Positions 47,488 to 56,719 of a stretch of DNA of 64,000 nucleotides are shown here, one piece after another; the first letter of the stretch is position 1, and every line of letters starts with the position of its first letter. Source of the stretch: Pseudomonas paracarnis (GTDB taxonomy: Bacteria; Pseudomonadota; Gammaproteobacteria; Pseudomonadales; Pseudomonadaceae). Under the pieces are notes generated by a model. That model was not told where the DNA came from. It saw only the letters and a list, made by a program, of their open reading frames with translations, and searched no databases. The stretch spans positions 310,001-374,000 of the forward strand of contig NZ_CAJFCN010000004.1 of assembly GCF_904063055.1 (NCBI RefSeq). The letters run 5' to 3'. The position numbers were made by a program, and so were the translations under genes.

Positions 47488-48891
47488 TCAGGTCGGGATT
47501 TTCGGTGTGTGCAAGTGCGCTGTGGGGAATGCCTGTGCATACGCGTGACACACCCTAAGTACCTGTTCATCGGCAAACCGCGCGCCCACCACATGCAAGC
47601 CCGCTGGCAAGCCATTTGCCGCCAACCCGCAGGGCACTGACGCCGCCGGTTGCTGGGTGAGGTTGAACGGGTAGGTGAACGGCGTCCATTCCATCCACTC
47701 AGTCATTCCCGAACCCGGCGGTACGTTGTGCCCGGCTTCGAACGCGGTGATCGGCATCATCGGTGACACCAGCACATCGTAATGCTCATGGAAAGCCGCC
47801 ATCCGTGCGACCAGCGCCGCCCGGGCTTCCAGGGCTGCGTTGAAATCATCCAGGCTCAAGCGCTCGCCCCGTTGTGCAATGCGTAGCAGCCCTGGGTCCA
47901 GCAGTTGCCTTTGCGCCTCGCTCATCGTGCCGGTCAGGCGTGCTGCGCCGGCAGCCCATAGGGTGCTGAACACCTCCAGCGGGTCGCAGAAACCGGGGTC
48001 GATCTGCTCGACATGGGCGCCCAGTTGCACCAGGCCCTCCACAGCCTGGGCAACTACGCTGGCGACCTGCCGGTCGACTTTCACATAGCCGAACGTGGGG
48101 CTATAGGCGATACGCAACCCCTTCAAGTCCGTTCCTGGAGCGAGCCAGGGCCTGGTCCTTGGCGCGCCGATCAAGCCATCTCGCGCATCCGGCTGCGCCA
48201 CGGCTTGCAGCATCAGCACGCTGTCTTCCACGGTGCGCGTCATCGGGCCCAGGTGCGACAGAATCGTCATGGAACTGGCCGGCCATTGCGGTACATAGCC
48301 GAAAGTCGGCTTGATCCCGAAGGTGCCGGTAAACGCACAGGGAATGCGGATCGAGCCACCGGCGTCGCTGCCCTGGTGCAGCACGCCCAGGTTCAATGCC
48401 GCCGCCGCAGCGGCGCCCCCGGACGAACCACCGGCGGTGGTGCGCGTGTCCCACGGGTTGCGGGTGATGCCATACAGCGGGTTATCGGTGACGCCTTTCC
48501 AGCCGAATTCCGGGGTGGTGGTCTTGCCCAGCAGCACCGCGCCGGCCTTGCGCATGAAGGCCGAGAAGGGCGCGTCCACGTCCCACGGGCCCTCGGCACT
48601 GGAGGTGCGCGAGCCTTTGCGCGTGGGCATACCGACCGTCAGCGTTAGGTCTTTGATCGACGCCGGCACGCCATCCAGCGCCCCGCAGGGTTCGCCCTTG
48701 AGCCAGCGTTGTTCCGACGCCCGCGCAGCGTCCAAGGCGCCTTGCGGGTCGACATGGCAGTAGGCATTCACCACCGGGTTATAGCGCTCGATGCGCAGCA
48801 ACGCGTCTTCGGTGACCTCCACGGGTGACAAGGTCTTGTCGCGAAAGTGCTGCAACAGTTGCACCGCTGTCAGTTGGCCAATCTCACTCAT
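47488..48891 (-). CDS. Amidase (amidase signature family)
   Basis: The 467-residue enzyme has the Ser-Ser-Lys triad: Lys80 in PASIKDL, the cis-serine in GGSSGG (154-159), and the nucleophile Ser180 in SDAGGSIRIP. It hydrolyses an amide to acid and ammonia. Its ATG overlaps the stop of the upstream hydrolase gene (ATGA), showing translational coupling. It is the last gene of the GntR/Liv-type cluster. The natural substrate is unknown; an allophanate-, oxamate- or carbamoyl-type amide would fit the partner enzyme. Confidence 0.85.
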   Translation of the reverse strand: MSEIGQLTAVQLLQHFRDKTLSPVEVTEDALLRIERYNPVVNAYCHVDPQGALDAARASEQRWLKGEPCGALDGVPASIKDLTLTVGMPTRKGSRTSSAEGPWDVDAPFSAFMRKAGAVLLGKTTTPEFGWKGVTDNPLYGITRNPWDTRTTAGGSSGGAAAAAALNLGVLHQGSDAGGSIRIPCAFTGTFGIKPTFGYVPQWPASSMTILSHLGPMTRTVEDSVLMLQAVAQPDARDGLIGAPRTRPWLAPGTDLKGLRIAYSPTFGYVKVDRQVASVVAQAVEGLVQLGAHVEQIDPGFCDPLEVFSTLWAAGAARLTGTMSEAQRQLLDPGLLRIAQRGERLSLDDFNAALEARAALVARMAAFHEHYDVLVSPMMPITAFEAGHNVPPGSGMTEWMEWTPFTYPFNLTQQPAASVPCGLAANGLPAGLHVVGARFADEQVLRVCHAYAQAFPTAHLHTPKIPT

Positions 48892-50156
48892 GCCACATCC
48901 CCCTGTGCCGCCTTGACCATGGCGCGCAGCAACACCGCGCAACCCGCCGCCAGGTCATCCGGCGCGGCGTTTTCGATTTCGTTATGGCTGATGCCGCCTT
49001 CGCACGGCACAAAGATCATCCCGGCCGGGCCCAGTTCAGCGACGAAGATCGCGTCATGCCCGGCGCCGCTGACAATGTCCATATGGCTCAAGCCCAATGC
49101 TTTGGCACCTTCACGCACGGCATTGACACAGGCTGGGTGGAAGTCCAGCGGCGGGAAGTCGGCGGTGGGCGTCAGTTCAAATGTCAAGCCGTTGCGGGCA
49201 GTGGAGTCCTCGATCACGCTACGCACTTCATCGACCATGGCTTGCAGCTTGTCGGCGTGCAGGTGACGCAGGTCGATGGTCATGTGCACCTGGCCGGGGA
49301 TCACGTTGCGCGAGCCAGGGTGCAGGTTCAGGCAGCCGACGGTGCCGCAGGCGTGAGGCTGATGCTGATGGGCGATACGGTTGACCGCGCTGACCACCTC
49401 GGCAGCGCCCACCAGGGCATCCTTGCGCAGGTGCATGGGCGTAGGGCCCGCATGCGCCTCTACGCCGGTGAGAGTCAGGTCGAACCACTTCTGGCCCAGG
49501 CAGCCCATCACCACGCCCAGGGTAATGGCCTGGTCCTCCAGCACCGGGCCTTGCTCGATATGCGCTTCGAAATAAGCGCCCACCGGATGGCCCAGCACCG
49601 CACGCGAACCGGCATAGCCGATGCGCTGCAATTCGCTGCCTACCGACAGGCCCTGGTCGTCGCGCTTGTCGAGGGTGTCCTGCAGGTCGAACTTCCCGGC
49701 AAATACCCCGGAGCCCATCATGCACGGCGGGAAGCGCGAGCCTTCTTCGTTGGTCCACACCACCACTTCGATGGGCGCCTGGGTTTCGATCTGCAAGTCA
49801 TTGAGCGTGCGGATCACTTCCAGCCCGGCCATTACCCCGTAGCAACCGTCGAACTTGCCGCCGGTGGGCTGGGTGTCGATATGGCTGCCGGTCATGACCG
49901 GGGGCAGGGCGGGGTTGCGGCCAGGACGGCGGGCGAAGATATTGCCGATGGCATCCACACTGATGCTGCACCCGGCGGCCTCGCACCACTGCACAAACAG
50001 GTCGCGGGCCTGGCGGTCCAGGTCGGTGAGGGCCAGGCGACACACGCCGCCCTTGGCCGTGGCGCCGAGTTGGGCCAGGTCCATCAGCGACTGCCACAAG
50101 CGGTCGCGGTTGATCAGCGGGGCATTGCTCTGGAGCGGTTGCGCAAGACTATTCAT
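48888..50156 (-). CDS. Zn-dependent hydrolase, N-carbamoyl-L-amino-acid hydrolase / allantoate amidohydrolase family
   Basis: The 422-residue M20/AmaB-type hydrolase has metal ligands in GSHIDTQPTGGKFDGCYGV, NEEGSRF and AHIEQGP. The dimerisation-domain motif GVEAHAGPTPMHLRKDAL and the C-terminal GAGHDAIF are also present. It removes a carbamoyl or ureido group from an N-carbamoyl amine. GGAG lies before the ATG. It is placed between the ABC transporter and amidase genes, so it probably acts on the imported compound. Confidence 0.87.
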   Translation of the reverse strand: MNSLAQPLQSNAPLINRDRLWQSLMDLAQLGATAKGGVCRLALTDLDRQARDLFVQWCEAAGCSISVDAIGNIFARRPGRNPALPPVMTGSHIDTQPTGGKFDGCYGVMAGLEVIRTLNDLQIETQAPIEVVVWTNEEGSRFPPCMMGSGVFAGKFDLQDTLDKRDDQGLSVGSELQRIGYAGSRAVLGHPVGAYFEAHIEQGPVLEDQAITLGVVMGCLGQKWFDLTLTGVEAHAGPTPMHLRKDALVGAAEVVSAVNRIAHQHQPHACGTVGCLNLHPGSRNVIPGQVHMTIDLRHLHADKLQAMVDEVRSVIEDSTARNGLTFELTPTADFPPLDFHPACVNAVREGAKALGLSHMDIVSGAGHDAIFVAELGPAGMIFVPCEGGISHNEIENAAPDDLAAGCAVLLRAMVKAAQGDVA

Positions 50157-50169
50157 CAGGAATCTCCAC

Positions 50170-50865
50170 TCAGGCACTCAAGGCCAGGTAACGGTTTTTG
50201 ATCGTCGGGTCGGCGCGGAAGTCAGCGGCGCTGCCTTCGTACACCACGCGGCCCTGTTCGAGCACGTAATGGCGGTCGGCGAGCTTGTCGCAGACCATCA
50301 GGTTCTGTTCCACCAGCAACACCGGCAGGCCCTCGTCCTTGACCTTGCGCAGGATCTTCACCAGCTCGTCAACGATCACCGGGGCCAGGCCTTCAGTGGG
50401 TTCGTCGAGGATCAGCAGCTTGGGGTCGTTCAGCAGGGCGCGGGCGATGGCGAGCATCTGCTGTTCGCCGCCGGACAACGCATGGCCGGCGTTTTTGCGC
50501 CGCTCCTTGAGGCGCGGGAACATGGCGTACACGTCTTCCAGTTGCCAGCGGCTGTGTTTGCGGGCGGCGATGCGCAGGTTTTCTTCCACCGTCAGCAGGC
50601 GGAAAATCCCGCGGTTTTCCGGCACCAGCGCCAAGCCCTGGCGCGCAATTTCGAAAATCTTCTGCCCCACCAACGCCTGGCCGTTGAAGTGGATCTGGCC
50701 CTGGCGCGGGCAGATGATGCCGAGGATGCTACGCAGGGTGGTGGTCTTGCCGGCACCGTTACGGCCCAGCAGGGTCACCAGTTCGCCAGGATTGACGCTC
50801 AGCGACACGCCCTCCAGCACATGGCTCTTGTCGTAGTAGGAATGGATATTCTCGACGATCAGCAT
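50170..50865 (-). CDS. Branched-chain amino acid-type ABC transporter ATPase (LivF-like)
   Basis: The 231-residue ATPase has Walker A GRNGAGKTT, the FRLLTVEENLRIA segment, signature LSGGEQQMLAIARAL, and Walker B LILDEPTEGLAP. Its size and motifs match LivF. Its ATG overlaps the LivG-like stop. The substrate is inferred from neighbours to be a carbamoyl or amide compound rather than leucine. Confidence 0.88.
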   Translation of the reverse strand: MLIVENIHSYYDKSHVLEGVSLSVNPGELVTLLGRNGAGKTTTLRSILGIICPRQGQIHFNGQALVGQKIFEIARQGLALVPENRGIFRLLTVEENLRIAARKHSRWQLEDVYAMFPRLKERRKNAGHALSGGEQQMLAIARALLNDPKLLILDEPTEGLAPVIVDELVKILRKVKDEGLPVLLVEQNLMVCDKLADRHYVLEQGRVVYEGSAADFRADPTIKNRYLALSA

Positions 50866-51614
50866 CAGGCAGCCTCCCCAAGATAGGCAGTACGCACACG
50901 TTCATCGGCGCGCACGAACGCCGGCGTGCCTTCCACCAGAATCTGCCCATGGCTCATCACCGTGATGCGTTGGCTGATGGACATGACGATGCTCATGTTG
51001 TGTTCGATCAACAGCACCGTATGGTCGCGCCCAAGGTCGCTGATCAGTTGGGTCATGATCGGGATATCGTCGATGCCCATGCCCGAGGTGGGCTCGTCGA
51101 GCATCAACAGTTTGGGTTTGGAGCAGATCGACATGCCCACCTCCAGCACCCGTTGCTGGCCGTGGGACAACTCACCGGCCAGGGTGTCGGCGCGTGCCGT
51201 GAGTTGCAGGCGTTCCAGCACCTGGTCGGCCATCTCCAGGTGTTCGCGCTGGCTGTCCACCCGACGCCAGAAGTTCAAGGCACGCGAGCCATCGCGGCCC
51301 TGGGCGGCCAGGCGCAGGTTTTCGCGCACGCTGAGGTTCTGGAACAGGCTGGTGAGCTGGAACGAACGCGCCATGCCCAGGCCGACGCGGCCGTGGGCGG
51401 GCTTGCGCATCAGGTTCTTGCCGTCGAAATGGATCGCTCCGGCGGTGGCCTGGCGTTCGCCCGTCAGGCAATGAAACAGGCTAGTCTTGCCGGCGCCATT
51501 GGGGCCGATGATGGTGTGGATGGTGCCGGCTTCGACCTTGAGGTTGACGCCATTGACCGCATGGAACGCGCCGTAGGCCAGCTCCAGGTTCTGGGTTTCC
51601 AGCAAGATACTCAT
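50865..51614 (-). CDS. Branched-chain amino acid-type ABC transporter ATPase (LivG-like)
   Basis: The 249-residue ATPase has Walker A GPNGAGKTS, GLGMARSFQLTSLFQNLSVREN, signature LSHGQQRVLEVGMSI, and Walker B LLMLDEPTSGMG, followed by HNMSIVMSISQRITVM as in LivG/UrtD. Four-base stop/start overlaps on both sides indicate one coupled operon. Confidence 0.88.
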   Translation of the reverse strand: MSILLETQNLELAYGAFHAVNGVNLKVEAGTIHTIIGPNGAGKTSLFHCLTGERQATAGAIHFDGKNLMRKPAHGRVGLGMARSFQLTSLFQNLSVRENLRLAAQGRDGSRALNFWRRVDSQREHLEMADQVLERLQLTARADTLAGELSHGQQRVLEVGMSICSKPKLLMLDEPTSGMGIDDIPIMTQLISDLGRDHTVLLIEHNMSIVMSISQRITVMSHGQILVEGTPAFVRADERVRTAYLGEAA

Positions 51615-52621
51615 AGCCCGTCCTCCTTGGCGACGACTGCGGGTTTGCGCGTGCCGCGCAGCTTTTCGAACAGCGACGCCAAGCCGCCCCACAAACCGCC
51701 GCGCATGAAGATCACCACCAGGATCAGGATCACCCCCAGCAGCATCAGCCAGCGCGGCCACAGATCGGAGAGAAAGTCACCCAGCAGCACGATGGAACCG
51801 GCGCCCAGCAGTGAGCCGAACAGCGAGCCGGTGCCGCCGACGATGGTCATGATCAGGATGTTCTCGGACATCGCCAGGTCGATATTCGACAGCGGCACAA
51901 AGTGCAACAGCATGGCGTACAGCGCCCCGGCAATCCCGGTGACCGCGCCGGACAGCACGAACACCAGGATCTTGAAGTGACGCGTGTCGTAGCCGATGGC
52001 CGAGGCGCGGGTTTCATTCTCGCGGATCGCCATCAGCGTGCTGCCGAACGGCGAGGCGATCACCCGGCGTGCGCCGATGAAAATCAGCAGGAACAGCACC
52101 GCGACAAAACCGTAGAAGGCGCGGGCATCGGCCAGGGACAGGAGCACGGTGTCACCCACACGAATTTCCGGGCGTGGCACGCTGAGCAGGCCGTTGTCGC
52201 CGCCGGTCCAGTCGCTCAGGGTGTAGGCGACGAAGTAGGCCATCTGGCTGAACGCCAACGTGAGCATCACGAAGTAAATGCCCGTGCGCCGAATCGCCAG
52301 GGCACCCACCAGCAAAGCCAGCACGCCACCGGCCAGCGCCGCGCCCAGCAACGCCATGAACAGGCCCAGTTGCAGGTGGATCATCAACAGCGCCGCACAA
52401 TAAGCACCGGCACCAAAGAAGATGCCTTGGCCGAAGGACAGCAGCCCGGTATAGCCCAGCAGCAGGTTGCAGGCCAGGGCGGCCATGGCAAAGATCAGGA
52501 TCTCGGTGGCCAGGGTCGCCGAGGGCAACACCAGCGGCAGGCCGATCAGCACGGCCAGCACCCACAGCAACATGGCTCTGGATTGGGTCTTGGCAAACGG
52601 CAGGGGGTTTTTCTCGCTCAT
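51611..52621 (-). CDS. Branched-chain amino acid-type ABC transporter permease (LivM-like)
   Basis: The 336-residue membrane protein has about nine or ten helices. LivM motifs are LLLGYTGLLSFGQGIFFGAGAYCAALL and ENETRASAIGYDTRHFKILVFVLSG. Its reading frame starts next to the LivH-like stop. It partners with the LivH-like permease. Confidence 0.87.
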   Translation of the reverse strand: MSEKNPLPFAKTQSRAMLLWVLAVLIGLPLVLPSATLATEILIFAMAALACNLLLGYTGLLSFGQGIFFGAGAYCAALLMIHLQLGLFMALLGAALAGGVLALLVGALAIRRTGIYFVMLTLAFSQMAYFVAYTLSDWTGGDNGLLSVPRPEIRVGDTVLLSLADARAFYGFVAVLFLLIFIGARRVIASPFGSTLMAIRENETRASAIGYDTRHFKILVFVLSGAVTGIAGALYAMLLHFVPLSNIDLAMSENILIMTIVGGTGSLFGSLLGAGSIVLLGDFLSDLWPRWLMLLGVILILVVIFMRGGLWGGLASLFEKLRGTRKPAVVAKEDGL

Positions 52622-52622
52622 G

Positions 52623-53483
52623 TCAGGCTCTCCCGAACAGGCCGTAAGGGCGTACCAGAATCACCACGGCCATGGCGCCGTAGATCATCAGGCTCGCACC
52701 CTGGGGCCAGAGTGTGGTCATCAGGCTTTGCACCACGCCCACCAGCAAACCGCCGACCAGCGCACCGCTGAACGAGCCCATGCCGCCGATCACTACCACC
52801 ACGAAGGCGATGCCGAGAATCTCCGGGCCGACGAAGGGCTGGGCGCCGCGCAAGGGCGCGAACAACACCCCGGCGACACCGGCCAGGGCGACGCCGAGGG
52901 CGAAGGTCATGGAGAACAGGCGGAAAATATTGGTGCCCAGTAGCGACACGGTTTCGGTGCTTTCACTGCCGGCGCGCACCAGGGCACCGAAGCGCGTGCG
53001 CTCCAGCAGCAGCCACAGGCCCAGGCCCACCAGCCCGGAAAACACGATGAGGAACAGGCGGTAGTAGGGATAGACAAAATCACCCACCACCAGCACGCCG
53101 CGCAACAGTTCCGGCACGGCGACGCTTTTGCCCACCGGGCCCCAGATCATCACGCTGGCTTCCTGGATGATCAGAGCGATCCCCAAGGTCACCAGAATCT
53201 GGAACATGTGCGGCAAGTGGTAGATACGCTGGATCAACAAGCGCTCAATCACCCAGGCCAACGCAGCCACCACCAACGGCGCGATCAGCAACGCCAGCCA
53301 GAAGCTGCCGGTGAGGCTTACCGCGGTGTAGCAGATGTAGGCGCCGAGCAGGAAGAACGCGCCGTGGGCGAAGTTGACGAAGTTGAGCAGGCCGAAAATG
53401 ATCGTCAGCCCCACCGCGATCAGGAAGTAGATCATCCCCAACCCAAGGCCGTTGAGGATCTGGAACAGGTACAGATTAAGCAT
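52623..53483 (-). CDS. Branched-chain amino acid-type ABC transporter permease (LivH-like)
   Basis: The 286-residue membrane protein has the typical LivH start (QILNGLGLGMIYFLIAVGLTIIFGLLNFVNFAHGAFFLLGAY) and the EAA-like loop region near ALVRAGSESTETVSLLGTN. It follows the binding-protein gene by 57 bp. Confidence 0.88.
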   Translation of the reverse strand: MLNLYLFQILNGLGLGMIYFLIAVGLTIIFGLLNFVNFAHGAFFLLGAYICYTAVSLTGSFWLALLIAPLVVAALAWVIERLLIQRIYHLPHMFQILVTLGIALIIQEASVMIWGPVGKSVAVPELLRGVLVVGDFVYPYYRLFLIVFSGLVGLGLWLLLERTRFGALVRAGSESTETVSLLGTNIFRLFSMTFALGVALAGVAGVLFAPLRGAQPFVGPEILGIAFVVVVIGGMGSFSGALVGGLLVGVVQSLMTTLWPQGASLMIYGAMAVVILVRPYGLFGRA

Positions 53484-53540
53484 GCAGGCACCCTCCGCAG
53501 GTGGCCGCTTGCGCGGCCCTGCGCGACAAAAGTTAAGCGG

Positions 53541-54743
53541 TCAGCCGAGTGTGCAGCCAGTCGCCTCGACTGCGGGGAACGACTGGCCAGCGCTGAGCAC
53601 TTTGGCCAGGTCGTCCTTGTCGGCCATGTCGCCGCTGGCCTTGCCGATCAGCAGGTAGTAATCCTTGATCACCTGGTGGTCGCCGGCGCGGATCGACTCT
53701 TTGCCGGTCGGGCCTTCGTAGCTCAAGCCTTGCAGGGCCTTGGCTACGGTCGGGCCGTCGAAACTGCCGGTGGCGATGATGGTGTCGAGCATGACTTTGG
53801 TGCTGATGTAGTCGGCGGCCAGCGGGTAGGTGGGGTTGATGCCGTAGGTGGCCTGGGTCAGCTTGACCAGCTCACGGTTGAGCGGGGTGTCGACCTGGTG
53901 CCAGTACTGCGCGCCCAGGTACACACCTTCGAGCACATCGCTGCCCAGTTCCTGGAACTGATCCAGGCCGGCAGACCACACCAGCAATACCTTCATGCGC
54001 TCCTTGATGCCGAAGTTCACGGCCTGGCGCAGGGTGTTGGACGATTGGCTGCCAAAGTTGAGCAGCACCAGCACATCGGGCTTGGTGGAAATGGCGTTGG
54101 TCAGGTAACCGGAAAACTCCTGTTCCTGCAGTGAGTGGTAGCTGTTGCCCACATGTTCCAGGCTATGTTCCTTGAGCACGTTTTTGGCCCCTTCGAGCAA
54201 GGCTTCGCCGAACACGTATTGCGGGGTGATGGTGTACCAGCGCTTGGCGTCCGGCAGCAACTTGATCAGCGGCACCATGGTTTCGCGGATCGCACCGTAG
54301 GTGGGCACTGACCAGCGGAAGGTCGCCTTGTTGCAGTCCTTGCCTGTGACTTCATCGGCGCCCACCGGGGTCATGAACACGCCGCCGACCTTGTCCACTT
54401 CCTTGGCCACCGCCAGGGCGGAAGACGACAGCGTGCAGCCCTGGAAGAACCGTGCGCCGTCCTGCGCGATGGCCTCTTGCACCTTGCGCACCGCCTTGCC
54501 GGCGTTGCCTTCGGTATCGATGACCTTGTAGTTCAGCGGGCGGCCGAGCAAGTCGGGGTGTTGTTGCACCGCCAGGCGTGAACCCATGTCGGCAAATTTG
54601 CCATAGCTGGCAAAGGCGCCAGACATGGACTTGAGGCCGTAAAAGGTAAAGGGCTCGGCGGCGAATGCCGAACGCACGCTCAGCGGAAGGCTGAGGGCGG
54701 CGGCGGCGGTGAGGCTGGCTTTCAATAACGTACGACGCTGCAT
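53541..54743 (-). CDS. ABC transporter substrate-binding protein (Liv/amide-urea type)
   Basis: The 400-residue periplasmic protein has a signal with a twin-arginine-like start (QRRTLLKASLTAAAALSLPL) cleaved near AFA|AE. A type I periplasmic-binding fold follows (GLKSMSGAFASYGKFADMGSRLAVQQ, LAADYISTKVMLDTIIATGSFDG). It heads the transporter operon. The downstream carbamoylase and amidase suggest a ureido or amide ligand. Confidence 0.85.
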   Translation of the reverse strand: MQRRTLLKASLTAAAALSLPLSVRSAFAAEPFTFYGLKSMSGAFASYGKFADMGSRLAVQQHPDLLGRPLNYKVIDTEGNAGKAVRKVQEAIAQDGARFFQGCTLSSSALAVAKEVDKVGGVFMTPVGADEVTGKDCNKATFRWSVPTYGAIRETMVPLIKLLPDAKRWYTITPQYVFGEALLEGAKNVLKEHSLEHVGNSYHSLQEQEFSGYLTNAISTKPDVLVLLNFGSQSSNTLRQAVNFGIKERMKVLLVWSAGLDQFQELGSDVLEGVYLGAQYWHQVDTPLNRELVKLTQATYGINPTYPLAADYISTKVMLDTIIATGSFDGPTVAKALQGLSYEGPTGKESIRAGDHQVIKDYYLLIGKASGDMADKDDLAKVLSAGQSFPAVEATGCTLG

Positions 54744-54858
54744 GGGGTGACTCCCTGGTTTAGTTATTGGCAGGAGCGGCAAGGGCGATACGGTGGAGCA
54801 AGGGCCTGTGGGCAGGCTTGTTATTGGATAACTCGATTTCGCGGGGGAACGGGGTCAA

Positions 54859-54947
54859 ATGTGGGAGCTGGCTTGCCTGCGATGGCATCTACTCGGTCCC
54901 TCTGTAACACCGAGGCGCCCGCATCGCAGGCAAGCCAGCTCCCACAT
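54859..54947. repeat. REP-type inverted repeat pair
   Basis: ATGTGGGAGCTGGCTTGCCT (continuing GCGATG) faces CATCGCAGGCAAGCCAGCTCCCACAT across about 40 bases. It lies between the GntR gene and the binding-protein gene, downstream of the former and in the leader region of the latter. Confidence 0.85.
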
Positions 54948-54980
54948 TGAACGGGTTCCCACATTGAATGGTTGGTGTGT

Positions 54981-55748
54981 TTAAGAGTGGTCGAACTCCA
55001 AGAGGAAGTGCGGGCTCACCTGGCCTTCCAGCGCGGTCATGTGGTGTTCGGCATCGCACATGTGTTCATGCATCAAGCTGCGCACCGCGCTTTCATCCCC
55101 GGCACGAAAGGCGATCAGCAGTTGCTTGTGATAGTCGAGGTTGGCCGCATCGAACTGCTTGCGCTTGGGCTTGTAGGCCTTTTTCAGCACCACCAGGTCG
55201 CGCAGCAAGTCATTGAGGAACTGCGCCATGAAACTCAGCAGCGGGTTGGGGCAGGCCCGGGCCAGCAGGTTGTGGAACTCCAGTTCCGCCAGGCGTTGTT
55301 CGCGCTGGCCGGCTTCGCTGTCTTCGGGGGCGCTGCAAAAATCCACGTTGGCTTGCAGGGCCAGGTAGTCGTCTTCGCTCAAACGCCCCAGCACCGACAC
55401 CGCCAACTCCACTTCGATGACCTTGCGCAGTTGGTAGACCTGCTCGCCGTCCAGGTGCTGGAAATGCAGGTAATTGCGCAGGGCGCGGCTGGCCGGCTCG
55501 GTGCCGGCCTGGTTCAAGTACGCCCCGCCACTGGGGCCGGTGCGCGTGCTCACCAGGCCCTCCACTTCCAACGCCTTGAGCGCTTCGCGTGCCGAACCCT
55601 TGGAACACTGGAAGCTTTCCATCAGCTCGCGTTCGGTGGGCAGGCGATCGCCGGGCTTCAAGGCGTCGGTGACGATCGAGCGCTTGACCGACTCGACAAT
55701 CACATCGGACAGCTTCTGGCGTTTGCGGCGTAACGGACGACTCAGCAT
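54981..55748 (-). CDS. GntR-family (FadR subfamily) transcriptional regulator
   Basis: The 255-residue regulator has an N-terminal winged helix (KPGDRLPTERELMESFQCSKGSAREALKALEVEGLVSTRTGPSGGAYL). A helical FCD effector domain follows (ELEFHNLLARACPNPLLSFMAQFLNDLL, YHKQLLIAFRAGDESAVRSLMHEHM). It is upstream of and codirectional with the transporter/hydrolase operon, which it probably controls. Confidence 0.88.
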   Translation of the reverse strand: MLSRPLRRKRQKLSDVIVESVKRSIVTDALKPGDRLPTERELMESFQCSKGSAREALKALEVEGLVSTRTGPSGGAYLNQAGTEPASRALRNYLHFQHLDGEQVYQLRKVIEVELAVSVLGRLSEDDYLALQANVDFCSAPEDSEAGQREQRLAELEFHNLLARACPNPLLSFMAQFLNDLLRDLVVLKKAYKPKRKQFDAANLDYHKQLLIAFRAGDESAVRSLMHEHMCDAEHHMTALEGQVSPHFLLEFDHS

Positions 55749-55755
55749 GGCGGTG

Positions 55756-55780
55756 ATTTATCGTATTAATGCGGATAAAT
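55756..55780. promoter_or_regulatory. Inverted repeat ATTTATC/GATAAAT before the GntR gene
   Basis: Perfect 7-bp arms at 55756-55762 and 55774-55780 lie just upstream of the GntR start. They overlap a second dyad, ATTAATGC...GCACTTAAT. The position suits an autoregulatory operator. Confidence 0.4.
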
Positions 55781-55856
55781 AGCACTTAATAACGATTGGG
55801 CAGGTGCGTCAACGCAAGGGGTCGTTTTCGGTGAATAGGGGTCGTAAATGCGCAGG

Positions 55857-56615
55857 TTATTCCCAGGCGCCCAAATCCAGGCAGCGTGCGGTCGCCGGCG
55901 GCTGTTTGCCATAAGCGAGAAAATCCCCTAGCCAGCGGCTCACACAGCCGTCAGCGCCTGCGTGTGCCGACTCCTTGAGCAAGAGCTGCTCGACACCAGC
56001 GGCGAGCGCTTCGCCAGGCTCGGTATTGATCAGCACCATGCGCCCGACGCGCTCGGGAAACAGCGTGCCATAGCGGTTGCCCAGGCGCGTGGCAGCGGCG
56101 TTGCCCAGGTAGTTGAGGCGCGCCTCGCCCAATTGCCCGCGCACGTACTCCATGTCCCGGGCGGCCTGTTCCACGGCATTGCCCTGGCGCAGGTCGCGGG
56201 TGCTCAGCTCGATCACGTCGTAGCGGTCGACCAGGGTGCGATAGGCGGTGGTGGCAAGCGACTCCCAGCGGCTGGCCAAGTGAAGGACGAAAGGTGCGCC
56301 TTTGACCCGCTGGGGGTCGCCGGCCTGGATGAACACCACGCCTTCACGGTTGAGCGGCTGCCGTGCGCCTACCCGTATCACGCTCAGGCGAATGCGGCCG
56401 CGCTGGGGGGCGGCATGGTCGCGGGGCACGCTGACCAGGCCGCATTGGGTGCGGCCAACCACTTCGGGGTCCAGGCGCGCTGTTGCAGTGAGTGGGCAGT
56501 CCAGCAACCAGTCGATCGCGGTGGGGGCGATCAAGGGCTCGGCCAACGCCAGGTTTGGTATCAGCCAAAAGCCGATGCAGACCAGGCCGTTTACAAAAGC
56601 GCTGGGTTTCATCAT
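55857..56615 (-). pseudogene. Truncated alpha/beta-hydrolase with lost nucleophile
   Basis: The frame encodes 252 residues with a signal peptide (FVNGLVCIGFWLIPNLALA) and the N-terminal half of a TAP-like alpha/beta hydrolase. The oxyanion region is VVFIQAGDPQ. The expected nucleophile elbow G-x-S-x-G in 'NYLGxSxG..LG..YG.LFPERVGRMVL' reads GNAAA (171-175), so the serine is replaced by alanine. The C-terminal half carrying the acid and histidine is missing, as the family is about 480-500 residues long. It lies just downstream of ompQ on the same strand. It may be a decayed gene or a non-catalytic exported protein. The start is 56615 or 56612. Confidence 0.6.
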
Positions 56616-56719
56616 GAGGTCCTGGGCATCCGTGTGATAACGGCTTTTTTACCAAGGACCTTGGGGTGGAAAATGTAAGGTGAAGAAACAACTCGTGTAT
56701 GAAATATGAGTTTCGTTTA

